In this document: piece after piece, positions 49,301-61,155 of the stretch | How the letters are laid out: every line of letters starts with the position of its first letter | How positions within the stretch are numbered: position 1 is the first letter of the stretch | NCBI RefSeq assembly: GCF_000091045.1 | Contig: NC_006693.1 | Coordinates: forward strand, 420,799 to 484,798 | Reading direction: 5' to 3' | Source: Cryptococcus deneoformans JEC21 | Lineage: Eukaryota > Basidiomycota > Tremellomycetes > Tremellales > Cryptococcaceae | Length of the DNA stretch: 64,000 nucleotides | Notes under the pieces: model-generated | What the model was told of the DNA's origin: nothing | The model's database searches: none | What the model saw: the letters and a program-made list of their open reading frames with translations, nothing else | Position numbers and translations under genes: made by a program

Positions 49301-51707
49301 GTGGAAGACAATGCCGACATGCGTGAATACATACGGCAGCTTTTCACCCCTTACTGTACTGTAGTTGAAGCTTGCAACGGTGAACAGGCTTACAGTATGG
49401 CTACCCAAAACCCTCCCAACCTCATTTTGTCGGACGTGCTCATGTCCAAATTATCCGGTACGGAGCTGTTACAAAAGATCAGATCTCATCCTGACACTCG
49501 CATTGTGCCTATGGTCCTTATTTCGGCTATTGCTGGTGATGAGTCTAGGGTTGAGGCTCTGCTAAACGGCGCTGATGACTATCTTGCCAAGCCTTTCAAA
49601 CCCAAGGAACTCATCGCGCGCGTTCACCTCCACATGCAAGTTGGCAAGAAACGTGCTAAACTTGAAGCGCTATACGCCCAGCGTGAAACGGAGCTGACAG
49701 CTCTATCTGACTATTGTCCGATCGGCATCTTCCGGGGAGACAAATATGGCCATATTGTTTATGCCAACGCAGCTTGGCGTGCGCAGAGCGGTCTTTTGGT
49801 GGGTGATCCCAACGATTGGGCATCTTATGTGCACCCGGAATCGAAAGCGCAGCTCTTGGAAGAATGGAATCAGTGGCTGAGGGGGGACTTGAAGGAGTTC
49901 CGAGCGGCTTGGAGATGGTCTAATGGTATTCCTGTCAGGAGCATCTTGGTCCGATTAGATCATGTCAAGGAAGGGTTTTCTGGGTTAATTGGGTGCGTGG
50001 TGGATGTGTCTCATGAAGAGAGACGATTAATCGAAGCCGAGGAAAGAAGAAAAGAAGCGGAAGAGAGTAAACATCAGCAAGAGCTCCTTATTGACTTGAC
50101 AAGTCATGAAATTAGGACGCCGGTGTCAGCAATCCTACAGTGCTCAGATCTTGTTAAAGAGAATCTTGTAGCTCTGAAGGACCAGTTGAGAGGAGCGGGA
50201 CCAAAGGGCTTTGTGCCGACTCCAGAACTGCTGGCTGATCTTGAGCAGGATGTGGAAGCTTTGGAAAGTAACTCGCCATCTCCTATCGAACTAATTTCTA
50301 AACTGACAGTGATTCTTTTTTGAAGGTATTTATCAATGCGGTCTTGTGCAGGAACGTATTGCCGGAGACGTTCTTTCCAGCACATCTTCCAGTGGTGAGT
50401 TTTATCCAACCCATATTGTGCTACAATGGTACTGACCTGTATTCCACTAGCTGTCCGAAAGATCACCATCCAATACGACGTGTCGTTTGTCCCTCCTGCT
50501 GATGACTCGTGCGCCGTCCCTTCGTCTGGCGTGCCCGACATCCTTCCTGCAAAAGAAAATACTCCTCTATGGCTGTTTGTCAGCGTTACCGATTCTGGAC
50601 CTGGTATGACAGAGCAAGAGTTATCTGTCTTGTTCCAAAGGTTTGCTCGTAAGTGCTGAGCCCATTTCTCTTTGTTGAAGTTTACGTTGACGAGTCTTGA
50701 TTTCAAGAGGGCAATAAGATGATTCATACAAAGTATGGCGGAAGCGGTTTGGGGCTGTTCATCTGTCGAAGTGAGTGACTGGAGGAAACTTTTTTTTTTC
50801 CAGGGGGGGATACATGACGCTGAAACCGTCTATAGAGATTACAGAGCTTCTTGGCGGTCGTATTGAAGTGCTTAGCCAACTCGGGCACGGTAGTGGTGAG
50901 TTTTCGTCTGCTTTGTTATCCATTGTATACCGCTGAATCAAATGCCTTTTTCCCAAGTTTTCCGATTCTTCATCAAAACGCGCGCTGTCGCCCCCCCTTC
51001 CGCCATCGCTGCTCTCGTGGAATCCTCTCCTCTCAAACCGATATCCGCCACTTCTCCTTCTTCCTCGTTAGCCATGAGCCGATCATCTTCTCGAAGTACA
51101 AACGTCACCACGCCCATAGAGGGTAGCGGGACTGAACACGTGTTGATTGTGGAAGATAACCTAATCAATCAGACTGTCCTGAAACGACAACTCATCAAGG
51201 CGGGTCTATCGTGCAACGGTGAGTCGTCCATCCCCACCTTCTGTGATTCCCGCACTTACCTTGGAATAGTCGCGAGTAACGGCCTTGAGGCTCTCAATAT
51301 CATCCGTGAAACCCATCGGCAACACCGACGGGGTGGGCCGAACCGTAAAAGGCTATTTGACGTGGTATTGATGGATCTCGAGATGCCGGTGATGGATGGT
51401 ATCACCGCCGTACAGGAGATACGAGGATCCGAAGCCGCGGGGACGTTGGGAAGGAATATGGTGATTGCTCTCACGGGGAATGCTAGACAAGGACAAATTG
51501 ATCATGCCTTGGCTTCTGGGTTTGACGACGGTGAGTCGGAAATACTGGTTTTATTTGTGCCCGGAGGGCGATGTGGATTATGGACTATTCTGACATTTGA
51601 GTGTAGTCGTCATCAAACCATATATCCTGGTGGATTTGTTGAAAAAGATCAAATTTATGAAAGTTAGAAGGTTGGAGTTGGAAACTGCGAAAGCTCAAGA
51701 AGAGTGA
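46374..51707 (+). CDS. TCO2: Hybrid histidine kinase with two kinase and two receiver modules (Tco2)
   Basis: Tco2 is a cytosolic two-component hybrid kinase feeding Ypd1 and the Hog1 pathway in Cryptococcus (literature). The start at 46374 (MRTRSPSPSKFVLAC) is chosen because a 52-nt intron with a good branch site then joins it in frame to LQQFASAPVAWGNQRW; the downstream frame alone has no early ATG. Order: PAS-like regions (WDLVENFDWSKTALGP, DLELVYNKAYQELIDHP); kinase 1 with H-box GAAHDLRSPLTL, N-box VVSNLIGNALKYT, VIDTGVGIP and GTGLGLALAK; receiver 1 (VLIVEDNADM, LILSDVLMS, YLAKPFKP); a PAS (CPIGIFRGDKYGHIVYANAA); kinase 2 with H-box LTSHEIRTPVSAI, VTDSGPGMTEQELSVLF and GGSGLGLFICR; receiver 2 (LIVEDNLINQTV, VVLMDLEMPVMDG, VVIKPYILVDLL). 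About 1590 residues with roughly ten introns. No N-box is visible in kinase 2. Confidence 0.92.
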
Positions 51708-51970
51708 GAGCTGAAAGGGTGAAGCAGGAGGGAGTGCGGGGTGCAAAAAAAGGAGTTTTTTTTTTGGGTATTGAAACTGTTTCTTTAATGGACGAGAAGG
51801 GTTCCCGTCTTGGGTTTTGGTTTCGGTACGCAGGGCTCTCAAAGCTCTGTTTTGTTGTAGCGGTAGTTACAGGATATCACATTTATGTTTCGAGTATAAT
51901 ATATAACGGTCAAGGTTAGTTCTCGGAAGGCATAATTAGTAGCATTTATCTATCGGTTAGTTTCTGCATG

Positions 51971-52186
51971 TCATTTTTTATTTCCCTGAGTCGCCAAGGA
52001 GAGCGATGATGCCTCCGGCCCAGAGCTCCTGGCGATATAGAAGAAGTGTTTGAGAGCGGTTTCAGTGTCTGCGAGTGCGGCGTGGTCGGTGTCTGAGGAT
52101 GCATGGGCGGCTGCGAATGCGACGGCTGCTGCGATGAAGGATCCTGCAGCGGTGACGAGCAGCATGATCCCTGGCGAGCGGAACAT
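51971..52186 (-). CDS. Possible small membrane protein, 71 codons
   Basis: The frame begins MFRSPGIMLLVTAAGSFIAA and continues AVAFAAAHASSDTDHAALAD then TETALKHFFYIARS to a stop at 51971. One hydrophobic helix near the N-terminus could be a membrane anchor or signal. An in-frame ATG nine codons upstream (52213) would give a longer start. Only 90 bp separate it from the divergent WW-domain gene. A different frame over the last part (QELWAGGIIALLGDSGK) also looks protein-like, so an unrecognised intron may change the C-terminus. The family is unknown. Confidence 0.4.
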   Translation of the reverse strand: MFRSPGIMLLVTAAGSFIAAAVAFAAAHASSDTDHAALADTETALKHFFYIARSSGPEASSLSLATQGNKK

Positions 52187-52276
52187 GGCGACTGCGCATT
52201 TGCCCGTATGCAATATAATTAATACATAATCAGCCCTCGCTTTTCTCTTCCGTCATTACTACTCGTCCACTCCACA

Positions 52277-53149
52277 ATGGCATCTCCAGCTCCCCAAGGC
52301 GACCAGCGGGATCTCCCCCCTCCATGGTAAGTTGTCCTCCAACAGCGCAGCTCACTCCCCAAGGATCAGACAGTTCGATCCCAGCTACCAGACATACTTT
52401 TACGTCAACCCGACCACAAACCCGCCCACCACTTCCTGGACCCACCCCGGCCTTGCAGAGGGACAAGTCCATCCGGAGCAGGCACAGGCCATCCACGAGG
52501 CTGGGCAGACAGGGGGCGACAACCAGGGAGAGGCTGCAAAGTTCCTGAACTCGGGAAGCGTGGCCGATCCTGCGACCGGGAGCTACAACCAGCCAGGCGA
52601 GATCCAGGGTGCTGGCGGGCAGACTCCCGAGGCTGGCGAGCGGGGATTGGGCAGCATGGTGAGCGGCCTGATGGGCAAGACGAACAACAACAACGTATGT
52701 GTCTACGATCCATGGACGGGTGCGCAGAGCTCATGTACGTCTCCGCAGCAATATGGCTACAACCAGCAGCAGTACCCGCAGCAGTACCCGCAACAGCAGC
52801 AGCAGCAATCTGGCGGTAGCAAGTTTGGGTTCGGGACGGGGATGGTCGCGGGCGGCGCTGCGTTGCTCGCCGGAAAGCTGATCTCCAACGTCGTCGGCGG
52901 GGTAAGTCGGGCGGTGTGATTGACGCTGGAGTCGGAGCTGACGAATGCGACGTTGACGTGCAGCGCCACAACTCATCGGGCGGCGGCATGTTCGGCGGGG
53001 GAGGAGGCTACAGCCACAACATGGGTCCCCCTCCCTTCATGGGCGGTGGGCACCATGGCGGGCACGGCGGGCACCACGGCGGCGGCGGGATGTTTGGCGG
53101 CGGCGGCGGCGGCCCCGGTGGCTTTGGCGGTGGTCCCGGGCGATGGTGA
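52277..53149 (+). CDS. WW-domain protein with Gln/Gly-rich tail (Wwm1-like)
   Basis: A WW domain lies at residues 12-45: LPPPWIRQFDPSYQTYFYVN then TTNPPTTSWTHP, with both tryptophans and the Pro. It is formed by splicing the first exon (ends PPPW, donor GTAAGT) to IRQFDPS. The rest is low-complexity: a Gly/Gln segment, MVSGLMGKTNNNN, then QYGYNQQQYPQQYPQQQQQQ, a hydrophobic glycine-zipper-like stretch (GTGMVAGGAALLAGKLISNV) and a His/Gly-rich tail ending GPGRW. The layout resembles yeast Wwm1, which interacts with metacaspase, but that is inference from architecture. The introns also carry coding-like sequence, so alternative 3' exons are possible. Confidence 0.7.
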
Positions 53150-53385
53150 GCTGTAGCATAGTATGGTAGATGCATATGCATGTAGCGAATTCGTAGATAC
53201 CTGGCGCATGTATCCCGTCGTCGCTCCCGCTGTCTCCGACGCCATCATCCACGCCGCCGTCGACGTCTGTTCCGCGTTCCGCATCATCTCTGTTTCCATC
53301 TACTCTTTATACTGCCATAGACTCATTCATTCATTTGTCCATACATTCACTCCCACTCAGCAGCCACCACCCACCCTCGGCCGCC

Positions 53386-55262
53386 ATGACAGAATCCGCA
53401 GGCCACTCCAGTCCACCCATGTCCCCCGGCACCCAGCCTGCCGCCCAGCCGCCCGTCACCCTCAAACTCAAACACTCGATGGCCGACCGCGCCAACTACT
53501 CTTCGTCTGAAGAGGAAGAGGAAGGAGAAGAAGAACAACTGGCAGAAGACAGACTTTCTACATCTCCACCACCTAAAAGGAAAAAGCTCTCTTCCACACC
53601 TACCAATTCATCCGCAGCGTCAAAGGGAAAACAGAGCATAAAACTTACTCTTGGACCTCAACATGCCCATCTACAACAGCCTTCCTCGTCCTCATCGGCT
53701 TCTGCGGGCTCTGCGGCGAATCAGGGCAAGAAAAGTTATGACTGGCTACAGCCCTCTGCAGCTGGTGCTTCGCACAGCGGACCTCCCGAACGTGAGCGTG
53801 AACGCGAGCGGAGCGCACTCTCACCTGGTGACCTCCCCAGCGCACTCTCACCGGGAGACCTTCCCATCCCATCTGTCTCTGTCGCCTCTGCCGCCTCGGG
53901 CTCGTCGACGAAAAGCCTAGGCATGTCGCCCGCTGAAGAAGCGATTGGTGGTCTCCTCGATGAGTCTGTTGATGACAACACCAGCACCAACGACAACGGT
54001 GATCCGTCTACTCTGAAAAAGGAAAATCAAAGTGCACCGAAAGCGAAGCGGAGCCATCATAAGAAGAAGGCATCTGATGCACCCCCCGGGCCTGGAAGGA
54101 ATTGGAAGAAGGGCATGAAAAAGTGGGTCTATACATCATCCCCCCTCTGTTTCTCCCTCCCCAATCCCCTCGGTCTGCCATCGTGCAAAGGAAAATATTC
54201 AAGAGCTGACACCATTATCCTGTTGGTATAGGGCCGCACCAGGAGCACCAGGGGTCAAGCTTGAGAATGAGGGCACCCCGGCAAGTACGCCTGCGTTTTC
54301 AGCCATCAGCCGTGAAACCTCGCCGGATCCTCTCGGTGAGTTTTCTCCTCTTCAAAACGCACGCCAAAAGTTGCATTTTACTAAACGAAAATGTCGCAAA
54401 AGGCCTTCCCTCCCCACGCCTCGCCCCCGACACCCAAAGTATGACTATAACTCCGGCTCCCGTTCCACTCCCTTCAGCTTCCTGCCCCCCGTCCCCGCCC
54501 TTCATCCCGGCCGACCCCACCACCCTCGGCTTCCCCGTTTTCTCCCACCCCATCGTCCCTCCCAAAATCCATCTCGGCACATTCCCAAAAGTCACTTCCT
54601 TTTTCGCACCCATCAACGGAGGCGATTCCGGGCCCTTTCCGAGAAAAGAAAAAGTTAGGAGCTGGACGTTTCAGGAAAAGGGGATTGTAGGTGTTGGCGG
54701 GGGTGTGATGAAGTATAAATCTTGGGCAAGAGGTCTGTTTCCTCATTTTATCTTCCGCTGTCGATTGACCACACGTTTACTAATTTGACCATATGCAGGC
54801 CCAACATCTGAACTCGAACGAGCACTTCAAGAAGAAAAAGACGCGCAGACGCCACAACGGCAACCGAAAGCAGCCAAAGGCACCAACGCAACATCCACCC
54901 CTGCACCTCAGACCGGTGCTGACCCCACTGCATCTGCATCTGCATCCTCCACCCCCGCCCCTCCCAACGCTGCAAACGCAGCAGATATCACCACCGTCAA
55001 TGACGACCGCCCGAACGTGAGTAGGGCAGACTCGTTTGATATGAGTATGAATGCCAGTCCTGGTCCTCCGGGCGATGATGAGAGTGAGAATGGAAGCGAG
55101 ATTGCGGGTCCGACGAGTACACCCCCTGCAGGTGGGAAGAAGAAGATGGGAAGCGCTCCTGCGAAGAAGAAGGGGAAGACGCCAAAGTCGAAACTGGCAC
55201 AGGAAATTGTCATCAGGGAGGATAATGAAGGCGCACCGGTTGAACAGGCGATTGCAGAGTAA
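53386..55262 (+). CDS. IES4: INO80 complex subunit Ies4-like protein
   Basis: Ies4 is a small accessory subunit of the INO80 chromatin remodeller and a Mec1/ATR phosphorylation target in yeast. The N-terminal block VTLKLKHSMADRAN is followed by an acidic Ser/Glu stretch, PPKRKKL and SIKLTLGP. The most diagnostic segment is GPGRNWKKGMKK, the basic motif of the family. Further blocks are TLGFPVFSHPIVPPKIHLGT, FAPINGGDSGPFPRK and VRSWTFQEKGIVGVGGGVMK. Two introns follow GMKK and KSWARG; another one lies at DPLG. The C-terminal half is disordered and basic and ends VEQAIAE. The fungal protein is longer than the yeast one because of added low-complexity sequence. The start is the first ATG (MTESAGHSSPPMSP). 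Identification rests on two motifs, so it is moderate. Confidence 0.6.
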
Positions 55263-55453
55263 TTTTCTGGTTGGATGATAATCTCTGTAACACGACACTT
55301 ATAGATTACGATGCATAGTTGTACAAACAGGTGGATGTGGGCACACACGTAATGAAACCAAAAAAAAAAAAAAGAGTGCCGTTTTACATTATTATTATCG
55401 TTGGCAGGGGAGGGTGGGGTGGGGCGCGAACGGGCAATTGCCCCTCGAGATCA

Positions 55454-58400
55454 TCAGCCTCTCCTCCTCGCAATCGCAATAACCAAATCCCTATCCCATC
55501 CAATCTTCCATTCTGCCAATCTTCTAAGCTCTCGCCAAGGTCCTGCACCTTGAATATCCGGCAGTGTTCCCGACAGGGACGATGGCTGGTAAATCACGTA
55601 ATCTGCGTCGCTAAGAAGGGAACGCAAGAACGAACCAACGAGGAAACAAACGATACAGGCAATGATTAACCCAGGCAACGAAGTTACAGGGCGCAAGATT
55701 CCCGTCAGCTCCCTTGCCTGGGCGGTTTCTGCCACCTTGACAGCTGAAAGTGGACCATTCCCTGATGATCCAGTCTGGAGAACTGGCGCTCCGTCTGGCT
55801 GCGTTGCTACAGCAGAGGCAAGCGGCGGTGATGATTGGGGTTTGACAGGACTACCCGGGGCGGTACTTGGCGTGGAGGTGCTGAAACGTGGGAGACGAGA
55901 GTATCGCCAGAAATTATAGGTGTATCGCGGCTGCTCGACAAGAGCCGGTCGAGGTACAGGTGATAAGACCGGCTACGTCAAAATGTTAGTATTTTTTTTA
56001 TTTAAAACAAGCCATCCCCTCCGTATGTGGATAAAAAGTAAGCTATTCACCTGAATCTCGACAGTTTTTCCACCCTCGGCTCCATCTCCTCCCTCTTCCT
56101 TCTTTTCCTCCACACTTGCCACCTTCACTCCTTCCTTTAAAAATTCCTGTCGAACTCCTAACGGCTTGTTCAACCCCCTCACGCCCTTCATTCCTCCACC
56201 ACCATCGATCTCATTTCCTGTGGCCAAGGGCAAACTGACAATTTGGGGTAGATTCTGTCTCGTCGCGTCCCGTAAGCCTTGATGCTTGCCGCGCTTTTCA
56301 TCCTGAACCGCAATCTCTTCCCCCTGATAGATATAGCTTGCTCTCTCAAGATCATTCTTGTCCTTTCCTTCGCCTTCAGTCCCAGCCCCAGCCCCCGTCT
56401 GCAAGCTTTCCGTTTCAGAAGAGGTTTTCAACTTTAGCTGAACCACTGCTCCGTCATTGATCAAATCCAACAGCCAACGAGGTCTGGGCAATGGAGTCCC
56501 AGGACCGGTGAGTGGATCATTGATAGGAGTGTCATAACCAGACGTCGGCAGAGTGACTCGTAGCAAGTGGCGAGCAGGAGAAGAAGGATCAAGGGAAGCT
56601 GTCTGGAGGACCGAAGGTGCAAGAGAAATGATGGTGGGTTTAAAAGGTAAATCAGTAGTTAATGAAGGAAGAGTCAAGGGTAAGGTACCGATGCTTGCTG
56701 CATCACGGGCACCCTCCAAAACCGCTGGAGTACTATCGATCAACGTCCCAGCTGGAGAGCCCAGCGAGAGTGAGGAATGCAGAGCGACAGGTAAAGATAC
56801 CGCAGTGAGCTCGATTATACACCTGTTTGTCACCGCGCGACTCCCAACTTCAACCTCCATAACCACCAAATCCTTTTTCCCCTTCCTGATCTCCTCGCCC
56901 AAGTCAATGACTGTGGATCTGCTATTGACGCTCGTGCGAGAGTCGTTATGCTTCAGGGTCGGACTGAGAGTCTCGCTTCTAGAGAAAGATGGGGTCGCAG
57001 CGGCTGAAGGGTGGATGGTCACAGTGAGAGAGTATTCGGAATCGTCATTGATCTCTTGAACTCCTAGCCTTGCCTCGTCGACAGTCCTCAAGCCCCAAAT
57101 AATCTTTTTGCCAACGACTCTGTCCTTCTCCTCGGGTGCCAGTACCGCCATATCCGGGTCCCTTGCTCTAGAAGGTGGGCCTTCATTCTTCAGAAGGCCC
57201 TCGATAGCAAGTAGACTCCGAGGAAGCGACGAATTGAGCATGTTATTCACCGACAGAGGCATGCTGCAAGAATAATCAACGCTGGCGATGTACATACATC
57301 GAGTGGAAGGGATGGCATACTGCTCATGCGAGTATGGATCGATGGTTTCGAATATCCAGCCTTCAAGGATAATGTTACCTGGCGGAAGACTTGTAGGATT
57401 GTACTTTGACGGGTCAAGGTTCGTTATCGATGCATCGAAATTGGAGGTGCGTGCATGGAAGATGGTGGACAATGGAGTTTGAGGACCGTGGATGGATGGT
57501 GACGCGGGAGGAGGATCTGCCATTCTCGCTACGATGCTTGCTACCAGTAGACTTCTTCCCCGGAAGGGAAACGTGGTATGCGCCACCACGTGTGCAGTCT
57601 TGATGCCGTGCCCATACTCTTCCAACACCACAGGTTTTTCAAACCGCTCGTTCGCTTTTAAACTCGACGCTGCTGAACTCACTTCCTCGGCGGTGAATCC
57701 CTCGATAATCCGACCAGCTCGGAAGACGGGGAACGTCTCGGACACGTGGGGTACCACCTTTTTCTCAATCTTGAGACCATCTCGATCAGAGACAGGTAAC
57801 CATCCTTCGGGGGTGGTAGATTCTCCATCACGATCCGCATGCATCCTCGTCAACTGTCTCAGCGCATTGACAGCCGCTTCCACTGGCGACAGCCCGACTT
57901 GGGGTAAAGGCGATGCCGTGGGGATGGGTACAAGCGCCGAACGTGTCGTCTCTGTCGCAAAGTTGTACCATTTTGAAAACGGCATGGCCACTTTTGTAAA
58001 CGTCGAAGAAGCTGATCCAAGACCCGGTGATACCGCTGACGATATCTGGGAGGAGAAAGTCGCGGACGCGGTGGTCATGTCCATACTGGATTTTTTACGT
58101 ACAGTCAGACCTGGAGGCTGGTCCAGCGGTGCTCTCGTCGGTCGAGCTCGTTTTTGCTTTTTGAGCAGTTGCACCTTGGCCTCTGGTAAATCTTCAACGT
58201 CCACTTTAATCTTGCTCCCGTTGACTGTGACGTATGTTTTTGAACTGGAAGTTGGCGCGCCTCTTCTGACGGTGATGACCACTTTCCCGTTACTCTTGAG
58301 CAAAGCGGGGTCATGCTCTATAGTCAACCATAAACCCCCTCCATTAGGCGAGAGTCTGTGTCTTTTGAGAGCGGAGATGGATTGTTGGGGCGGATCGATC

Positions 58401-60888
58401 ACAATGGCAAATGAGGAAGACCATTGATCAGCATCGCATCGAATCTCACACTCTACAGTTTCCTTTGACCCCTCCGTGCTGACCGATCGTAAAGAACTCT
58501 CATCGCTACCGGATTCACCACCACCGCCGCCCTTGAGGTTCATCAGCAAAGGCGGAGAGGACGGGAATGACGTGGCGATACTGGATGATGCAGAACGCCT
58601 CGCTTTCGCAGGCTGGTATTCAAACCTAAACGTCTCCGACTCCACATCGTATCGCGAAGCAAGGGATTTAGCTCCACCCAGCCGGGTACACACGGGAGGG
58701 CCACCATGCTTGATGGCAAATTCTCCTATACCTGCCAATGTTCCGAGCATGACTTGCGGTATACTTCCCTTACCTGACCATCCCCTAGGGTCCGACTGCT
58801 CCAGAAGGGTGACCTGCGTGGTATTGGGTGATAGGGATTCGATTGACCATCCCTGGAGATCGATCTGGGTACGGATGACTGTGGGATCGGTAGATGGAGG
58901 GATGCAAGGGAAAAGGGTGGTGTCGTCGATCGAGAATCCAAACAGATGGACGGAAGAAGGAGATTTGTAAGTTGTTCGGAGCATGACAGAGTCACGCGCG
59001 CTACAGCCCAAAAACCCCGTGAGCACATATACTACCCTTCCCCCCCCAAAAACGAGTACTTACGATACAGGCCAGGCAGCTTTCGACTGCATATGCCATA
59101 TATCCGTCAGTTCATTGACGTCCTCTACCAAAGACGCTTCCTCGTGAGTCTTATCCCATACCGGTCGCGCTCCTGGAGTAGCAATCACCGCAAAGAGATC
59201 CCATATCCCTACACCGACAAAGACAGCTTCCGCGCGGTAGACGACGAGCGTTTTATCTATGGAATCAAGTTGATGAATCGCGACTCCCCTAGAGTCTAGT
59301 ACCGGCTTCCATTTGGGTTCGGGTTCTTGTAACAAGGATGTAAAATCTTTTGAAAGTGTCAGATTAGTATTATTATTGATTTTTGATTTCACTCACAGAT
59401 ATAGTTCCGTTTCACCAAGCTCGATATTCCCTTTTGAACTACTTCTTCCCTCTCATCATTCCGTTCCTCTTGCTTGTCGACCGTGGTACTGATCGTCCTC
59501 AGGGAGACGCCCGTCATGCTGGCAGTGTCCTCTAATAACGGTCTTTTGGGCCCTTGGCCTGTTTCGTCTGTGGGTTGCATACGCTCAATAGTGATGGGGA
59601 TACCATTGATGCGCACTCCTGCTGTCGATCCCGTGGTTTGTTCAATCGACATGTTTACACGCACAAGCTCTTCGCCGGGCTCCAACGGTGAATGGGCGAA
59701 CCGGAGGATGAGTCTCTTGGGTGCGCGAGCGTTCGGGTCAACGGTTGGAGCTTGACCGACAAACGAAGTCCAGAATGTCGAGGGCGTATCCTTGCCTGAC
59801 TGTGTTTTCACGGTGATCTGTATGTCCCAGCTCTGCGTTGAAGACAGACCAAACTCTACTTGCCGTCTGAGACTTTCTGTCTCTGCGTTTTCTGCCCCAT
59901 TGTTGACGATTGCGTAATGGACACCAAGAGTGACGCGGGACGTGTCGTACGATACTGAGCCTATGGAGATGTCTGGACCATAGCCCAGAAGCACGGGAAC
60001 ACGATCACTCTTGTCTCGGATATAGTCGACCAGTCCTACAATCAAGGAGGGAAGATGTTGTGGAACGCCTCCGCCGACGGCCCAAGTTCCTTTCGGATTC
60101 CAGCTCCAGAAGCAGGATATACGGGCTTTGCCGTCCGGTATGTTGTCGGCAGATGAAGATGAGGGGAGCTGGATGCACCACGCAAGAAGGGAAACGTGGG
60201 CACGGACATAGGGTGGAGACGGCCGAAGGTAGGATGGCTCGTGGCGAGACCGAGGGAGAGAGGTGGAGATGTCTATGATGGTATGGGAATCGACGAGCGT
60301 CTTGGATATTGTCACTGTGTCGCGGGGACTGTTGCGATATCAGCGTGTGTCGGGCCTGTGGAGAAACAAGCTGGTGTAAACTGACCTTGACGGCCACCCG
60401 AGTCTGTAGTTCGTCTTGGTCACCCTCGTGTGGGCATCCAGCAGGTCCAGCGTGACAGCCTCTTCGACCATACGGTCCCCTTCGGAAAGTCTGATAAGTT
60501 TGTGATGCAAAAAGCGGGAAAACTCACATAGCGGCCTCGTTTCCGGTGTAGCGAGGCATCCTCTAAAGGTGTCCACACTTATGTCGCTTCCACAGTCGAC
60601 GTCTACTGTCGCACGGTAGACGTCGCCGTGCTTTGCGCTCCGCCTGTGGACGGCGACATCTGCCGCGGCAAGCTTCGCGAGGCCTGCTGTGTGTCTGGCG
60701 TGTTTCTGGGCGGGCTGTGGGAGGGCGACGGGCTTCCAGGCGGGGGAGGGGGTGGAGGAGTGGAGGGCCTTGAAGAAGGCAAGGGCGGAGTGGAGAGCGT
60801 GGGTGTATGCTGCCTCGAGTCTGGGTGTGAGCTGGCGCGGAGTGTGTGGTGCTTACTTTGTGCCGTCGTCGAGGCTGTCGAGGGTCAT
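55454..60888 (-). CDS. Large membrane-anchored protein with three START-like lipid-binding domains
   Basis: Spliced from at least seven exons to about 1695 residues. It starts MTLDSLDDGTK (a 32-nt coding exon) joined to LEAAYTHALHSALAFFKALH. START-like module 1, about residues 10-420: PSPAWKPVALPQPA, HGDVYRATVDVDCGSDISVD, ETRPLWDRMVEEAVTLDLLD, TRVTKTNYRLGWPS. Module 2, about 450-700: PKWKPVLDSRGVAIHQLDSI, VVYRAEAVFVGVGIWDLFAV, ARPVWDKTHEEASLVEDVNE, TYKSPSSVHLFGFSID. Module 3, about 890-1140: EGWLPVSDRDGLKIEKKVVP, GFTAEEVSSAASSLKANERF, HTTFPFRGRSLLVASIVAR, ILEGWIFETIDPYSHEQYAI. START domains hold one lipid such as sterol, phospholipid or ceramide. A C-terminal hydrophobic helix (LPGLIIACIVCFLVGSFLRS) at about 1620-1640 probably anchors it in the membrane. 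The ligand is unknown; sterol or phospholipid transfer at contact sites is inference. Confidence 0.75.
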
Positions 60889-61155
60889 GCTCGCATGTCT
60901 GCGGAGGAGACAAAGAGGAATCCACTTCAAGTGTGTGACAGAGTGGGCCTGAGGCCACGTGGCTTCCACGCGTCTCTCAGCTTTGGCGGCATCCTCCACG
61001 CAGTCCCACGTGTCTCTCCAGTCTCCAGCCGCTCTTGCCACGTGGTTTCCACGCGTCTGTCAGGCTTCGGCGGCCCCCGCCCGGCCCCTCGCGACGCCGG
61101 CCAAGTTTAGTCCTTCTCCACCTGCAGGCTTCTCCACTCCCATCATCCGTCCGCC
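60889..61155. promoter_or_regulatory. Divergent promoter with duplicated CACGTG/ACGCGT module
   Basis: The 267 bp between the START-protein and EF-hand starts contains three CACGTG boxes (60956, 61007, 61039) and two ACGCGT boxes (60968, 61051). Two of the CACGTG boxes lie exactly 12 bp upstream of an ACGCGT box, as part of a longer direct repeat. CACGTG is bound by Cbf1/bHLH factors. Confidence 0.6.
60954..61074. repeat. Imperfect direct repeat of about 37 bp
   Basis: Copies lie at about 60954-60990 and 61037-61073. Each reads GCCACGTGG, then a 3-nt variable part, CCACGCGTCT, and a GGCGGC end, with a few substitutions. A third CACGTG, without the full module, is in the spacer. Confidence 0.65.

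Noticed and set aside
52405..52989. 194-codon minus-strand frame across the WW-domain gene
   Set aside because: Caused by the Gly/Gln-rich repeats of the plus-strand gene read in antisense.
57492..58427. 311-codon plus-strand frame inside the START-domain gene
   Set aside because: Antisense shadow; the minus strand has the clear domain order and splice sites.
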